Part shown: positions 8,649 to 17,976 of the stretch, in pieces | Layout: every line of letters starts with the position of its first letter | Numbering within the stretch: the first letter of the stretch is position 1 | Translations under genes and position numbers: made by a program | The notes under the pieces: model-generated | What the model saw: the letters and a program-made list of their open reading frames with translations, nothing else | The model's database searches: none | What the model was told of the DNA's origin: nothing | Assembly: GCA_016875875.1 (NCBI GenBank) | Contig: VGOP01000001.1 | Location: forward strand, 62,001 to 126,000 | Source of the DNA: Chloroflexota bacterium | GTDB lineage: Bacteria; Chloroflexota; Dehalococcoidia; GIF9; UBA5629 | DNA: 64,000 bases | Reading direction: 5' to 3'

Positions 8649-11600
8649 TCACCTTTTGACTAATATGTGCCTTATATTTGCCTTCAGCTCCTTGGCATCA
8701 AACGGCTTCATCATGTAAGGTGTTTTTGTCTTGTCAAGAAAATCAATAGTACGTTTTCCCATGACATCGCCGGTGATGAAGGCTACCCTTTTCGTCAGAG
8801 ATGGGGCTATCTTTTTAAATTGCTTGTATAGCTCGATACCACTCATGCCCGGCATCTTGATGTCAAGCAAGATGAGGCGGTATCTCTTGCTCTTGACCAT
8901 TTTTAAAGCATCAGCGGCATTGTCCACAGTTTCCACCTGATGCCCTTCTTCGGTCAGCACCTGGCTTACTAACTGCCGTATCACTGGCTCATCGTCTACT
9001 ACCAGTATCTTGGCTTTAGCCACCTTCTTGGGTTCTTCTATGACAGGCTCAGGCATCTCCAGCTGCTTGTCTTCAGTGGCTATGGGTAATTCCACAACAA
9101 AGGTAGCTCCTTTGCCCAACCGGCTTTCAACCCATATCCTGCCCTTATGTTCGGTCACTATGCCGTGGCAGACGCTTAAGCCAAGCCCTGTCCCTTGACC
9201 TACCTCTCTGGTGGTGAAGAAGGGGTCAAATATACTCCCTAGATTCTCATCAGCTATACCGGGACCGTTATCTTTAAATGATATCCGGATAGTGTTATCT
9301 ATCTGCTCTGTCTTAATCGACAGTTTGCCCTTATCATGAGCTAATCTCATCTCGGTCTCGGCATTTATAATTAAATTGAGAAACACCTGCTGGAGTTGAC
9401 CGGGGTCGGCGATGGTCATGGGTAAATCACGAGCCAGTTGGAGAGCAACCTTTATATTGCTGGATGCCAGCTCATAGGCTCGCAGGTCGAGTGTGGTATG
9501 TATAAGTTCGTTCATGTTGACGTATCTTTGCTCCGGCCTTGTCTGACGGGCGAAGACAAGCAGTTTTTTGACAATGCCGGCTACCCGCTGAGCACCTTCA
9601 TTGATAATCTCCACATCTTGCCGCATATCCTTAAGGATATCTTTTCTGGCTAACAGCAGGTGAGCGTAGCCGATAACCCCGGTCAGTGGATTGTTTATCT
9701 CATGAGCGACACCCGAAGCCAGCTCACCGACAGAAGCCAAACGACTGGCGAGCTGAGCCTTCTGCTCCAGTTGCTTCCTTTCCTCTTCTGCCTTCTTGCG
9801 CTCGGAAAGGTCCCTGGTAAGGCCCCGAAAGCCAATTATCTCACCCTGCTCGTTTCGCAAAGGAAGGACCGATGTTTCGGAAAGATTTCGAGTTCCGTCC
9901 TTTTTGATGCTTATCCTATCAAACAATTTGATTGGCTCACCTGTACGATATACCTTATTGAATGCCTCAAACGCTCTTTGGGATTCCTCGGGTGGCGTGT
10001 ACACCTTATAGTGCATCCCCATCAGCTCTTCTTTGGAATAGCCCAAGCGGCGACACAATGAATCGTTGAAGAAAGTGAATCTGCCGGCAAGGTCCATCTC
10101 AAAGTATGGCTCCTGCATTTCCTCCAGAACAGTCCGATATCTCTCCTCTGACTGCCTTAAAGCCTTCTCCATCTGTATGCGTTTGGTAACATCATGACTG
10201 ACTCCACGAAAGCCGACAATCTCACCCTTCTTGTTTCGCAGAGGGAAAGCTGAGAGTTCACCCACTCCGGAACTGCCGTCTTTTCGGCCGAATTTAAAAG
10301 TGACGGCTCTGATTGACTGACCTTCCCGATATACCCGGTTAAAGGTCTTATAAATGTTTTCGGCATCATCACTAGCAATGATGGCCCGGAAGTTCATACC
10401 TATCAGCTCTTCTCTGGAATAGCCCAACTGACGACAGATAATATCGTTTACGAAGCTGAAATTGCCAGCCAGGCCAACTTCAAAATAATCATCCTGCATC
10501 TCCTCCAGTATAGTCCGGTACCTTTCCTCAGATTGCCTTAAATACTCATCCATCTGCATACGTTCGGTGACATCGCGGCCGACTCCCCGGAAGCCGATAA
10601 TCTCACCTTTTTCATTTCGTATGGGAGTAACTGCGATTTCAACATGGCCTGTACTCCCGTCTTTCCGAACGGTTTTATAGGCGAGGTTGCTGATTGGCTT
10701 ACCTGTTTGATAGACGTGATTGAATTTCTGATACACTATCTCCACATCTTCAGCAGAGGTGACGGCTCGATAGTTTATTCCCATCAGTTCACCGGGAGAA
10801 TATCCCAGAACTTGATAGAATGAAGGATTGCCAAATGTAAAATTGCCGGCGAGGTCAACCTCAAAGTAAGCATCCTGTATCTCCTCCAATATAGTCCGAT
10901 ACCTCTCCTCTGACCGCCTTAAAGCTTCCTCCATCTGTACGCGTTCGGTAATATCACGACCGATTCCCCGAAAGCCGATTGCCTCGTCATTTTCATTCCG
11001 CGCAGGAAAAATTGAGAGTTCGCCAATCCTGTTACTGCCATCCCTTCGAACAGCTTGAAAGTGGAAATTTCTGACCGGCTGGCCCGTCTGATAGACCTTG
11101 TTGAAAGCCTTGAAGAGGTTTTGCTGTTCCTGCTCAGAGAAGATGGAACGGTAGCTCATTCCTGTTAGTTTCTCGCGTGAATGGTCCAGCAACTTCGCGC
11201 CTGTGTCGTTTACGGAGGTAAAAGTGCCAGCAAGGTCAACCTCATAGTAGCCCTCTTCTGTCTCCTCGAGAATAGTCCGATACCTCTCCTCCGACTGCCT
11301 TAAAGCTTCCTCCATCTGCATACGTTCGGTGACATCGCGGCCGACTCCACGAAAGCCGATTATCTCGCCATTCTCGTTTTGCATGGGGAAAGTTGAGAAT
11401 TCACCCACTCCAAAACTGCCATCTTTTCGAACGATTTTGAAAGTAGAACCTCTGCTTGGCTGGCCTGTAAGATAGACCTGATTAAAGGACTTATAAACGT
11501 TTTCGACATCTTCACTAGGGAAGATGGCCCGGTAGTTCATTCCTATCATCTCTTCTCTGGAATACCCCATCTGGCGGCAATTGGCATCATTTACGAAGGT

Positions 11601-12866
11601 CCAATTGCCAGCCAGGTCAACTTCAAAGTAGTTATCCTGCATCTCGTCCAGTATAGTCCGATATCTTTCCTCTGATCGTCTCAGAGCTTCCTCCATCTGC
11701 GTATGTTCGGTAACATCATGGCTAACCCCGCGGAATCCAATCATCTCTCCCTTGTCATTTCGCTTTGGAAACACTGAGGTCTCGTTTAATCTTTTGCTCC
11801 CGTCCTTTCGGATAATTTCGTAATGCGTGTTTCTGATTGACTTACCTGTTCGGTAAACTTGATTGAATGTCTTGTACACTTTATCCACATCTCCAGCACT
11901 GGTATAGGCCCGATAATTCATCCCCATCATCTCTTTCTTGGAGTATCCTAGCAGGTGGCGTACTGCGTCATTGAAAGAAGTAAAATTGCCAGCAATATCT
12001 GTCTCCCAATAGCCTTCTTGAATGTCCTCCAAGATGGTCCGGTACTTCGCCTCTGACTGCCTTAAGGCTTCAACCGTCTGTGCGTGTTCGGTAACATCAC
12101 GGCCGACTCCCCGAAAGCCGATTATCTCATCTTTTTCGTTTTTCAGAGGGAAAGCTGATATTTCAGCTAGCCCAGTACTGCCATCTTTTCGAGTCATTTT
12201 GAAAGTAATGCCTCTGCTTGGCTGGCCCGTAAGATAGATCTGATTAAAGGCCTTGTATACTTTATCTACATCTTCAGGGGCAGTATCAGCCCGATAATTC
12301 ATTCCTATCAGCTCTTCACTGGAATACCCTAGATTGCGGCAGTGGGCTTCATTTGTGAAAGTAAAGTTACCGGCAAGATCAACCTCGAAGTAGCCATCTT
12401 TCATCTCCTCCATTATGGTCCGATATCTTTCCTCTGACTGTCTTAGGTTTGTTTTGGCTGCGTGGAGGTCCGTAATGTCGTGACTGTCCACAAGCACACC
12501 TGAAATAGTCCCGTCGATGTCGAAATAATGCTGGTAAGTAACGTCCATAAATCTACGTCCCAATGCGGGGTAATTAAACCACGACTGATAGCGTACTTGC
12601 TCGCCGGCAAAGGACCGGTCCAAATAGCCTTTAACGAGTTTGTCGAAGGTTTCAGGCCTTAAAAGCTCGCTGATGTGGTGTCCCACGATCTCTTCGCGTG
12701 ACCTATTATATGCTCTAAGGTAGCTATCATTTACTGCTCGATAGATATAATTCCTGTCGACAAGTGACAAGAGGTCGGTGGTTGCGGAGGCTATGCGTTC
12801 CCATACATTAGAGGCCTCCTGCTTCCCCGTTGGTAATTTCTTTAACCTATCATCCTTTATCTTCAC
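8649..12866 (-). CDS. Hybrid sensor histidine kinase with eight PAS domains and C-terminal receiver
   Basis: A 1405 aa soluble kinase starting at GTG with GGGAGGG just upstream. A first, divergent PAS domain (about 25-135) is followed by seven tandem PAS-PAC modules of about 127 aa each (from residue 144 to about 1033), every one opening with an E-x-x-Y-R-T-I/V-L/M-E/D motif. Then come a HisKA domain with the phospho-acceptor in G-V-A-H-E-I-N-N-P (about 1060), an HATPase domain with D-N-G-P-G-I and G-x-G-x-G-L-x-L boxes, and a receiver domain (about 1285-1400) with L-L-D-I-K-M-P. No membrane segments are seen, so it should sense a cytoplasmic signal. It lies downstream of an HD-GYP protein and receivers in the same orientation. 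Confidence 0.93.
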   Translation of the reverse strand: MKIKDDRLKKLPTGKQEASNVWERIASATTDLLSLVDRNYIYRAVNDSYLRAYNRSREEIVGHHISELLRPETFDKLVKGYLDRSFAGEQVRYQSWFNYPALGRRFMDVTYQHYFDIDGTISGVLVDSHDITDLHAAKTNLRQSEERYRTIMEEMKDGYFEVDLAGNFTFTNEAHCRNLGYSSEELIGMNYRADTAPEDVDKVYKAFNQIYLTGQPSRGITFKMTRKDGSTGLAEISAFPLKNEKDEIIGFRGVGRDVTEHAQTVEALRQSEAKYRTILEDIQEGYWETDIAGNFTSFNDAVRHLLGYSKKEMMGMNYRAYTSAGDVDKVYKTFNQVYRTGKSIRNTHYEIIRKDGSKRLNETSVFPKRNDKGEMIGFRGVSHDVTEHTQMEEALRRSEERYRTILDEMQDNYFEVDLAGNWTFVNDANCRQMGYSREEMIGMNYRAIFPSEDVENVYKSFNQVYLTGQPSRGSTFKIVRKDGSFGVGEFSTFPMQNENGEIIGFRGVGRDVTERMQMEEALRQSEERYRTILEETEEGYYEVDLAGTFTSVNDTGAKLLDHSREKLTGMSYRSIFSEQEQQNLFKAFNKVYQTGQPVRNFHFQAVRRDGSNRIGELSIFPARNENDEAIGFRGIGRDITERVQMEEALRRSEERYRTILEEIQDAYFEVDLAGNFTFGNPSFYQVLGYSPGELMGINYRAVTSAEDVEIVYQKFNHVYQTGKPISNLAYKTVRKDGSTGHVEIAVTPIRNEKGEIIGFRGVGRDVTERMQMDEYLRQSEERYRTILEEMQDDYFEVGLAGNFSFVNDIICRQLGYSREELIGMNFRAIIASDDAENIYKTFNRVYREGQSIRAVTFKFGRKDGSSGVGELSAFPLRNKKGEIVGFRGVSHDVTKRIQMEKALRQSEERYRTVLEEMQEPYFEMDLAGRFTFFNDSLCRRLGYSKEELMGMHYKVYTPPEESQRAFEAFNKVYRTGEPIKLFDRISIKKDGTRNLSETSVLPLRNEQGEIIGFRGLTRDLSERKKAEEERKQLEQKAQLASRLASVGELASGVAHEINNPLTGVIGYAHLLLARKDILKDMRQDVEIINEGAQRVAGIVKKLLVFARQTRPEQRYVNMNELIHTTLDLRAYELASSNIKVALQLARDLPMTIADPGQLQQVFLNLIINAETEMRLAHDKGKLSIKTEQIDNTIRISFKDNGPGIADENLGSIFDPFFTTREVGQGTGLGLSVCHGIVTEHKGRIWVESRLGKGATFVVELPIATEDKQLEMPEPVIEEPKKVAKAKILVVDDEPVIRQLVSQVLTEEGHQVETVDNAADALKMVKSKRYRLILLDIKMPGMSGIELYKQFKKIAPSLTKRVAFITGDVMGKRTIDFLDKTKTPYMMKPFDAKELKANIRHILVKR
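9770..12440 (-). repeat. Seven tandem ~380-bp PAS-PAC coding repeats
   Basis: A recognisable word that encodes Y-R-T-I-L-E-E recurs about every 376-385 bp, near 10135, 10510, 10890, 11275, 11655, 12035 and 12420. Adjacent modules share long stretches of similar sequence, which points to internal duplication. Such repeats can expand or contract by recombination and may be misassembled from short reads. Confidence 0.85.
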
Positions 12867-12944
12867 ATTCCCTCCCTAGCTACATCTCACCTTGTACCAA
12901 ATCTGTCCCTTTGCGCGATTTGAAAGACTTGTCCATATGTATGT

Positions 12945-14063
12945 TCAGAAAGCGTTTTTCTTTTCCTCCGCTTTTTTTAATTTAGGAATAAACCTCATAG
13001 TTTTTTTACCTTTGCTCTGGAGGTGCAGGACAATATCGACTATGACCGGGGCAAATTGTTTACCTTTACCCTTTTCCAGTTCGGAGCAGGCGGCTTCATC
13101 GGACATTGCCGGTCGATAAGGGCGGTCTGAGGTCATGGCATCATAGGCATCGGCTACGGCTAGAGCCATGGCTCCTTGCGACAATATATTAGTGTAGGCC
13201 TCAGCAACTGCTATGATGCTATTCCCTTGTGTCATTTGCTCGCCTGATAGCCCATCAGGGTAGCCGGTGCCATCATAGCGCTCGTGGTGATGTCTGACCA
13301 TCTCCAATATTTCCTTATCTTCGACTATAGGGCTTAAGATGCGCTCACCTACTTCACAGTGGGACTTTACCAGCTCGAACTCTTCACTGGTGAGCTTGCC
13401 AGGCTTGTTTAAGATTAATTCGCTGACTCCTATCTTACCGACATCGTGAAGCAACCCGGCCAGCTTTATCTTCTCGGTCGTGCCTTTTGCTAGGGTTAAT
13501 TCCCGGGCTACGGCCACGGCTATTTCTGTCACCCTCTCCGAGTGCCCGTGAGTATATTTGTCCTTGGCTTCTAGGGCGTAAGCTAGGGAGGTGGTGGAAT
13601 TGAGAAACGACTGGCGTATTTTCTTGGTCTGTTCTGCAACTCTCTGTTCCAGATGAAGCTGATAGTCTCTGTTTTCAATCATCAATTTTCTTTTCTCCAG
13701 GGCTCTGTCCATGCTAATCGAGAGCACGTTTAGCTCAACGGGCTTGATGATGTAATCATAAGCACCTAGCCTCATCAGGTTTATAGCTGTCTGGATATCA
13801 GCTATGGCAGTTATCATGATGACGGCAATATCTGGATGCGTAGTTTTGATTTCCTGCAATACTTCGGGACCGGGCTTGCCTGGCATCATAATGTCCAGCA
13901 AAATCAGATCAACCTGGTCAGTTTTCACTAGTTTCAAGGCACTGTTACCATCAGGGGCGGTGAGGCAGTGGTAGCCATCATCGGTCAGCTTGCGGGAAAG
14001 GATTTCTCTTACCCGTATCTCATCATCCACGATTAAAATTTTTGCCTTGTTTTTGCTATTCAT
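12945..14063 (-). CDS. RpfG-type response regulator with HD-GYP domain (c-di-GMP phosphodiesterase)
   Basis: The N-terminal receiver domain (1-120) has the acidic D-D pair at residues 13-14, the phospho-acceptor D57 in L-L-D-I-M-M-P-G and K108. The C-terminal HD-GYP domain carries L-L-H-D-V-G-K-I-G at 205-212 and the signature H-H-E-R-Y-D-G-T-G-Y-P at 259-269. This family hydrolyses cyclic di-GMP or acts as a signalling hub. The 372 aa length is standard. It sits between the hybrid kinase and two receivers, so it probably belongs to the same phosphorelay. Confidence 0.92.
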   Translation of the reverse strand: MNSKNKAKILIVDDEIRVREILSRKLTDDGYHCLTAPDGNSALKLVKTDQVDLILLDIMMPGKPGPEVLQEIKTTHPDIAVIMITAIADIQTAINLMRLGAYDYIIKPVELNVLSISMDRALEKRKLMIENRDYQLHLEQRVAEQTKKIRQSFLNSTTSLAYALEAKDKYTHGHSERVTEIAVAVARELTLAKGTTEKIKLAGLLHDVGKIGVSELILNKPGKLTSEEFELVKSHCEVGERILSPIVEDKEILEMVRHHHERYDGTGYPDGLSGEQMTQGNSIIAVAEAYTNILSQGAMALAVADAYDAMTSDRPYRPAMSDEAACSELEKGKGKQFAPVIVDIVLHLQSKGKKTMRFIPKLKKAEEKKNAF

Positions 14064-14091
14064 AACTCGTGCCCTTGCTTTCTGATAATAA

Positions 14092-14361
14092 TCAATTCAT
14101 GAGGGCTTGCCATGCCTCTGGCGCTCTTCTCGATGAGAGTATATGAAGGCCGGGATTGCCCTGGCGCTCTGTGTCTGGCGGTAGTCCTATTGCGTCATTG
14201 CTGTTCCTTTGTTTCTCGTTAGCCTGAACGAAGTGCAATTCAACATGTAGGGGCAGGTCTTTAGAACTGTCTGAAGTCTGAAGCGGATAGACCTGAAGTC
14301 CTATCACTTCATCATCTACAATAATCAAGATTTTTACTTTATTCATATCGTCGGCAGTCAT
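14092..14361 (-). pseudogene. Truncated receiver-domain fragment (89 aa)
   Basis: The frame opens with K-I-L-I-I-V-D-D-E-V, the start of a receiver domain, but then loses all later receiver features: there is no phospho-acceptor D-I-x-M-P segment and no conserved K. The remaining 65 residues look like unrelated or shifted coding. Its start overlaps the stop of the upstream receiver (ATGA), so it may still be translated. It is best read as the remnant of a receiver gene after an internal deletion or frame change. Confidence 0.55.
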
Positions 14362-14732
14362 TTTTCTGCAAGTGTCCTTTCAATTATGTCTATTAGCTCT
14401 ATCGGAGTTAAAGGCTTGGGTAAATACGGTCTTCCAGATGAGACAAGGAAGTCATTGGTTTCCTTGCTCATTGTGTCGCCAGTGATGAATACAGTTTTAT
14501 TAGCCATATCGGAGCGTTTCTGTTTCAAGGTCTCGTAGAGTTCTCTCCCGCCCAGTCCAGACATCTTAATGTCAGCTATAAGGAGGTCGTAGTCGTTTTC
14601 AGCCAGCTTGGTTAAAGCGGCTTTACCACTGGGTACGGTGTGCGCTTGGAGCCCGTTATTTGAGAGAATTCTGGCCACAATAGTGCAGATTGCTGGCTCA
14701 TCATCCACAATCAATACATTCTTTGACATCAT
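14358..14732 (-). CDS. Stand-alone receiver (CheY-like) protein
   Basis: A single receiver domain of 124 aa with V-D-D-E-P at 9-13, phospho-acceptor D54 in I-A-D-I-K-M, a threonine in F-I-T-G-D and the conserved lysine in Y-L-P-K-P-L. It lacks an output domain. The F-I-T-G-D-T/V-M-x-K-x-T-x-x-F-L segment is closely similar to the C-terminal receiver of the 1405 aa kinase in this cluster, which suggests descent from the same domain and shared partners. Confidence 0.88.
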   Translation of the reverse strand: MMSKNVLIVDDEPAICTIVARILSNNGLQAHTVPSGKAALTKLAENDYDLLIADIKMSGLGGRELYETLKQKRSDMANKTVFITGDTMSKETNDFLVSSGRPYLPKPLTPIELIDIIERTLAEK

Positions 14733-14742
14733 GTTTCACCTC

Positions 14743-15300
14743 CTACTGCCCTGTTTGGCCATTGACTGTCGGCTGCTGATTGAATGTATGGACAGCTTGT
14801 AGTATCTCATTATCAGTGAAAGGCTTAATCATTATCATAAAAGGGCCATGCTCCTTGGCTTTCTTGAGCAATTCGCTGTCCGGATAACCGGTGATGATGG
14901 CTATTGGTACCTGCTTGTCTATTTTCCTGATGCGTCGGAAAAGCTCGCTGCCATCAAGTTCAGGCATGGCCAAGTCAAGGAAAATCAAATCGAAGCGCTG
15001 TCTGTTGACAAGTTCCAGTGCCTCAAGACTGCTTACCATGGTCGTTACCTGGCAACCGTTTTTCTCCAGAGTGTCCCTGAAGAGTTGTCCGATAACGGCT
15101 TCATCGTCAACGACTAAGATGTGGGCTGACCTGCCCACCGTCTGCTGGAGTAGCCATTTATCGATCTGGTCTCTGTCGAATCGGAACTGCTTACCGATTT
15201 TAATCGCCGGTATCTCGCCCTTATTGGCCTTTCGTATCACTGTTGTGTGGTTTAGCTTGAGATATTTTGCTAGTTCTTGAGGAGTAAGCAATTCTTGCAT
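14743..15300 (-). CDS. HTH_17 (excisionase-type) DNA-binding domain fused to a C-terminal receiver
   Basis: Residues 1-52 form an excisionase/HTH_17 domain (L-T-P-Q-E-L-A-K-Y-L-K... then F-D-R-D-Q-I-D-K-W-L). Residues 60-180 form a receiver with V-D-D-E at 64-67, phospho-acceptor D109 in F-L-D-L-A-M-P and K near 164. Having the DNA-binding part first and the receiver last reverses the usual order of response regulators. It is the first gene of the signalling block and has a near-consensus promoter, so it may control its own operon. Confidence 0.85.
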   Translation of the reverse strand: MQELLTPQELAKYLKLNHTTVIRKANKGEIPAIKIGKQFRFDRDQIDKWLLQQTVGRSAHILVVDDEAVIGQLFRDTLEKNGCQVTTMVSSLEALELVNRQRFDLIFLDLAMPELDGSELFRRIRKIDKQVPIAIITGYPDSELLKKAKEHGPFMIMIKPFTDNEILQAVHTFNQQPTVNGQTGQ

Positions 15301-15332
15301 ATTGAAATGCCCCCTTTTGTGAGTCTGAAGTC

Positions 15333-15360
15333 ATTATACGTCCTTACATGCATTTGTCAA
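15333..15360 (-). promoter_or_regulatory. Sigma-70-type promoter of the signalling block
   Basis: On the minus strand TTGACA (15360-15355) and TATAAT (15338-15333) match both consensus hexamers with a 16-bp spacer. The HTH-receiver gene starts 33 bp downstream of the -10, and the spacing fits transcription of the whole minus-strand block. Confidence 0.8.
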
Positions 15361-15552
15361 TACCTTCAATAACTTTGTAGTATAAAAATTGCATAAGAGC
15401 ATTTTGGAGCATTTTACTGACAAATACGAAAATTAGGCAAAGCAGAGCAAGACGAGGCGGTTAGATATTACCAATGTGTGATGACTAATGTACTGGGTGT
15501 ATAAAGCTGACTTGTTAGGATAGGTGAGCGATATTGAGCATTGCTCAGGAAG

Positions 15553-16674
15553 CTATGTGCCCAGTTCGCTGCGGACGCTGATGAAGGCAAGCAGATTGTC
15601 ACGGGCGATCATGCCGATGATGGTGCCGTCTTTAACTACCGGAAGTTGATTGATGTTATTTTCCGTCAATATTCGCAGGACGGTGCCCAGGTCTTCATTG
15701 GGGCCCACTGACTTCAGATTAGCCAGGGGAGTCATGGCCTCCCCCACCGTTTTAGCAGGCCATTGTGTTCGAGGAACTGCCTTGATGTCGTGTATGGTAA
15801 TGAGCCCGAGGACTTTATTGTGCTGTACCACGGGGAAGCAGCGGCGGCCGGAGGTCAGCATTTGCTCGTTTACCAGTTGCTGTATGGTGAGTTCTGGTTG
15901 TACAATCGGGCAATCCTGCGTCATCAGCTCGCTGACACGGTGCCCTTTGAGTATATCCTGAAGGGCTAGCTGGCGGTAGCTGCTGGCAGCGGCGTTTTCC
16001 AGAAACCAACCGATGAAAGCCAGCCATAGCCCGTTTATCCACTCACCGAAGAAAATCATCGCTATGCCGATGATGATAAGCAGGTAGCCAATTCCACGGC
16101 CCACGTTGGATGCTATCCGTGTGGCCTTGCGCAGGTCTTTGCTTCGCCACCATAATAGTGAACGGAACACCCGACCGCCATCGAGCGGGAAGCCGGGTAT
16201 AATGTTGAAGCCAGCTAGGAAGATATTGATCCATCCAAGCCAGAAGCACATTGCCTTTATAAATTCAGGCACACTCGTTATCCAGTACCAAATTGCCAGG
16301 AATATGCCTCCCAGTGCCAGGCTGGTCAGTGGGCCGGCCAGAGCCATGCGCAGTTCAACCTGCGGCTGTTTGGGTTCTTCGACCATCTGAGATACACCGC
16401 CAAAGATAAAGAGGGTTATGGATTGGATTGGTATGCCTGCTGCCTGAGCTACCAGGCTATGCATCAGTTCATGGGCTAAAACAGAACCGAAGAACAGCAA
16501 GCTTGTCACCACGCCGGCGATTATTGAAGTGGCCAGGTTCCAGTGCGGGTAAGTAACCGAGAAATAGCCAGCTGTCAGTGACCAGACGACGAGTATGAAG
16601 ATGATGAACCAGGAGTAATGTAACCTTAGAGGTATGCCGAATGCCTTGCCGATGGATATACCTTCCGTCAGCAT
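15553..16674 (-). CDS. Site-2 protease family intramembrane metalloprotease with tandem CBS domains
   Basis: A polytopic membrane protein of 373 aa. The zinc site is H68-E-x-x-H72 (L-A-H-E-L-M-H) with the third ligand D165 in N-I-I-P-G-F-P-L-D-G-G-R. Several hydrophobic segments span residues 20-225. Residues 240-370 hold two CBS repeats that may bind adenine nucleotides and gate activity. Members of the SpoIVFB-like group cut membrane-anchored regulators. The target is not evident here, since no anti-sigma factor is nearby. Confidence 0.93.
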   Translation of the reverse strand: MLTEGISIGKAFGIPLRLHYSWFIIFILVVWSLTAGYFSVTYPHWNLATSIIAGVVTSLLFFGSVLAHELMHSLVAQAAGIPIQSITLFIFGGVSQMVEEPKQPQVELRMALAGPLTSLALGGIFLAIWYWITSVPEFIKAMCFWLGWINIFLAGFNIIPGFPLDGGRVFRSLLWWRSKDLRKATRIASNVGRGIGYLLIIIGIAMIFFGEWINGLWLAFIGWFLENAAASSYRQLALQDILKGHRVSELMTQDCPIVQPELTIQQLVNEQMLTSGRRCFPVVQHNKVLGLITIHDIKAVPRTQWPAKTVGEAMTPLANLKSVGPNEDLGTVLRILTENNINQLPVVKDGTIIGMIARDNLLAFISVRSELGT

Positions 16675-16728
16675 ATCAAATCACCTTTTCCGTAACTAAG
16701 ATTATAACGGTCTTGGCTGGTCACAAGT

Positions 16729-17262
16729 CTAAGATTTCCCCTCCTTAGCCTTTAGAGCTTCCCTTTCTCTTTCCTCTAGTATGATTTTGGTAGTGAGTCG
16801 GGCGATCTCCCCAGTGAGTGTTGAGCATTTGTCTGGCAGTCCTGCTTTTATGGCTGCCTCCGTTTCAGCCGGGTCGTAAAAGTTAAAGAATCTGCCGGCA
16901 AGCCTTGTTTGGATGTCAGCGCATCGGCAGACACCATATTTTTCAATAAACCCGTCATATAGTTTTTTGGACAGGATGAGAGACTTTATCATTTTCCCAC
17001 GTTTATTGAAGTCTTCCTTTTTTCTGCCAAAAAGATAACTTATGGCCATAGTGCCGCCAGAGAGGGCACCGCAATGCCCGTCTCCGGTTAGTCCGACTCC
17101 GTCAGCGAAACCAGTTGCGGCTCTGAAAACATCATCATTTTTAATGCCTAGCGTCTCAAATACAGCAGCAATAACACATTGGGCGCAATTACCGTTCTCC
17201 ATCTCATATCTTTTGGCGTTTTCTAATACGCTGTTGAAAATCTCTTCTGTTGATTTTTCCAT
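16729..17262 (-). CDS. C_GCAxxG_C_C family redox protein
   Basis: The 177 aa sequence has N-C-A-Q-C near residue 25, then G-D-G-H-C-G-A-L-S-G-G near 60, and C-R-C-A-D further on, the cysteine pattern of the C_GCAxxG_C_C family. These proteins are common in anaerobes and are thought to hold a redox-active disulfide or metal; the exact reaction is not known. No signal peptide is present. The gene starts 12 bp after the upstream hypothetical membrane protein gene, so the two may be co-transcribed. Confidence 0.82.
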   Translation of the reverse strand: MEKSTEEIFNSVLENAKRYEMENGNCAQCVIAAVFETLGIKNDDVFRAATGFADGVGLTGDGHCGALSGGTMAISYLFGRKKEDFNKRGKMIKSLILSKKLYDGFIEKYGVCRCADIQTRLAGRFFNFYDPAETEAAIKAGLPDKCSTLTGEIARLTTKIILEEREREALKAKEGKS

Positions 17263-17274
17263 GTATTTGTCCCC

Positions 17275-17883
17275 TTATTTGAAGATTTGCTCCCAGATTG
17301 ATATTCTATTTTGTTTTGTGATCGTCCGCTGTTTTTCTACTTGGACAGGGACTTCCCGGTATTTGATAATCTCTTTATACTTCGTCACTTGCTGTGTTTC
17401 AGTCCAACTCATGGCTAAATAGATGTAGCAGTCTTCTCCCCACATTACATTTTCTTGGAATCTGGCACGGTATTTACCTTGTGAGAGGGGCAAGTCGATA
17501 GAGCCTTGAGTACCAAAAGTCTCCCAGAGAATGCGGTTTGCGGCGGTGATGATTACAAAGCTGCCTGGAATAGGGTTTTCGAATTTGCCAACCAGCTGTG
17601 CACTAGGTTTATCAATGTTGAAAGGAACTATAATTCCGCTAGGGATGACTTTATAGAACCCGTCAGCGAAGACGTTGGTTTTTTCGTAGACCTCTTCGGC
17701 TGCATATGGCTCACTGACCGAATAGGTTTCCTGTCTCATTTCGGTGACGTAGTAGGTCTCAATAGTCTCGGTGGATATAACCTTGAGTGGTAGAGCAAAG
17801 ACAAGGGCAATCAGTACAAAAGCGGTTATGATACCAGCAACAAGTGGCTTCCAATTGTTTGGCTTATCTTCCCAAGACTTCAC
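17275..17883 (-). CDS. Hypothetical membrane-anchored protein (202 aa)
   Basis: One hydrophobic helix near residues 13-32 anchors a soluble domain with a beta-rich pattern, and the C-terminus carries charged repeats (K-Y-K-E-I-I-K-Y-R-E-V). The start is GTG with GAGG 6-9 nt upstream. I do not recognise a family. The extracytoplasmic part resembles small ligand-binding or stress-response anchors by composition only. Confidence 0.6.
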   Translation of the reverse strand: MKSWEDKPNNWKPLVAGIITAFVLIALVFALPLKVISTETIETYYVTEMRQETYSVSEPYAAEEVYEKTNVFADGFYKVIPSGIIVPFNIDKPSAQLVGKFENPIPGSFVIITAANRILWETFGTQGSIDLPLSQGKYRARFQENVMWGEDCYIYLAMSWTETQQVTKYKEIIKYREVPVQVEKQRTITKQNRISIWEQIFK

Positions 17884-17976
17884 GTTGACCTCTTAGAGAT
17901 TGCTTTGGGGCTTATGCTGCTCACAATGAACAATAGGCGGTCTTACCCTGTGTTGATTTGGTTCGCGAGGTATAGC

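Noticed and set aside
9010-12237. Several plus-strand frames within the hybrid kinase gene
   Set aside because: They are antisense shadows of the repeated PAS coding sequence without start signals.
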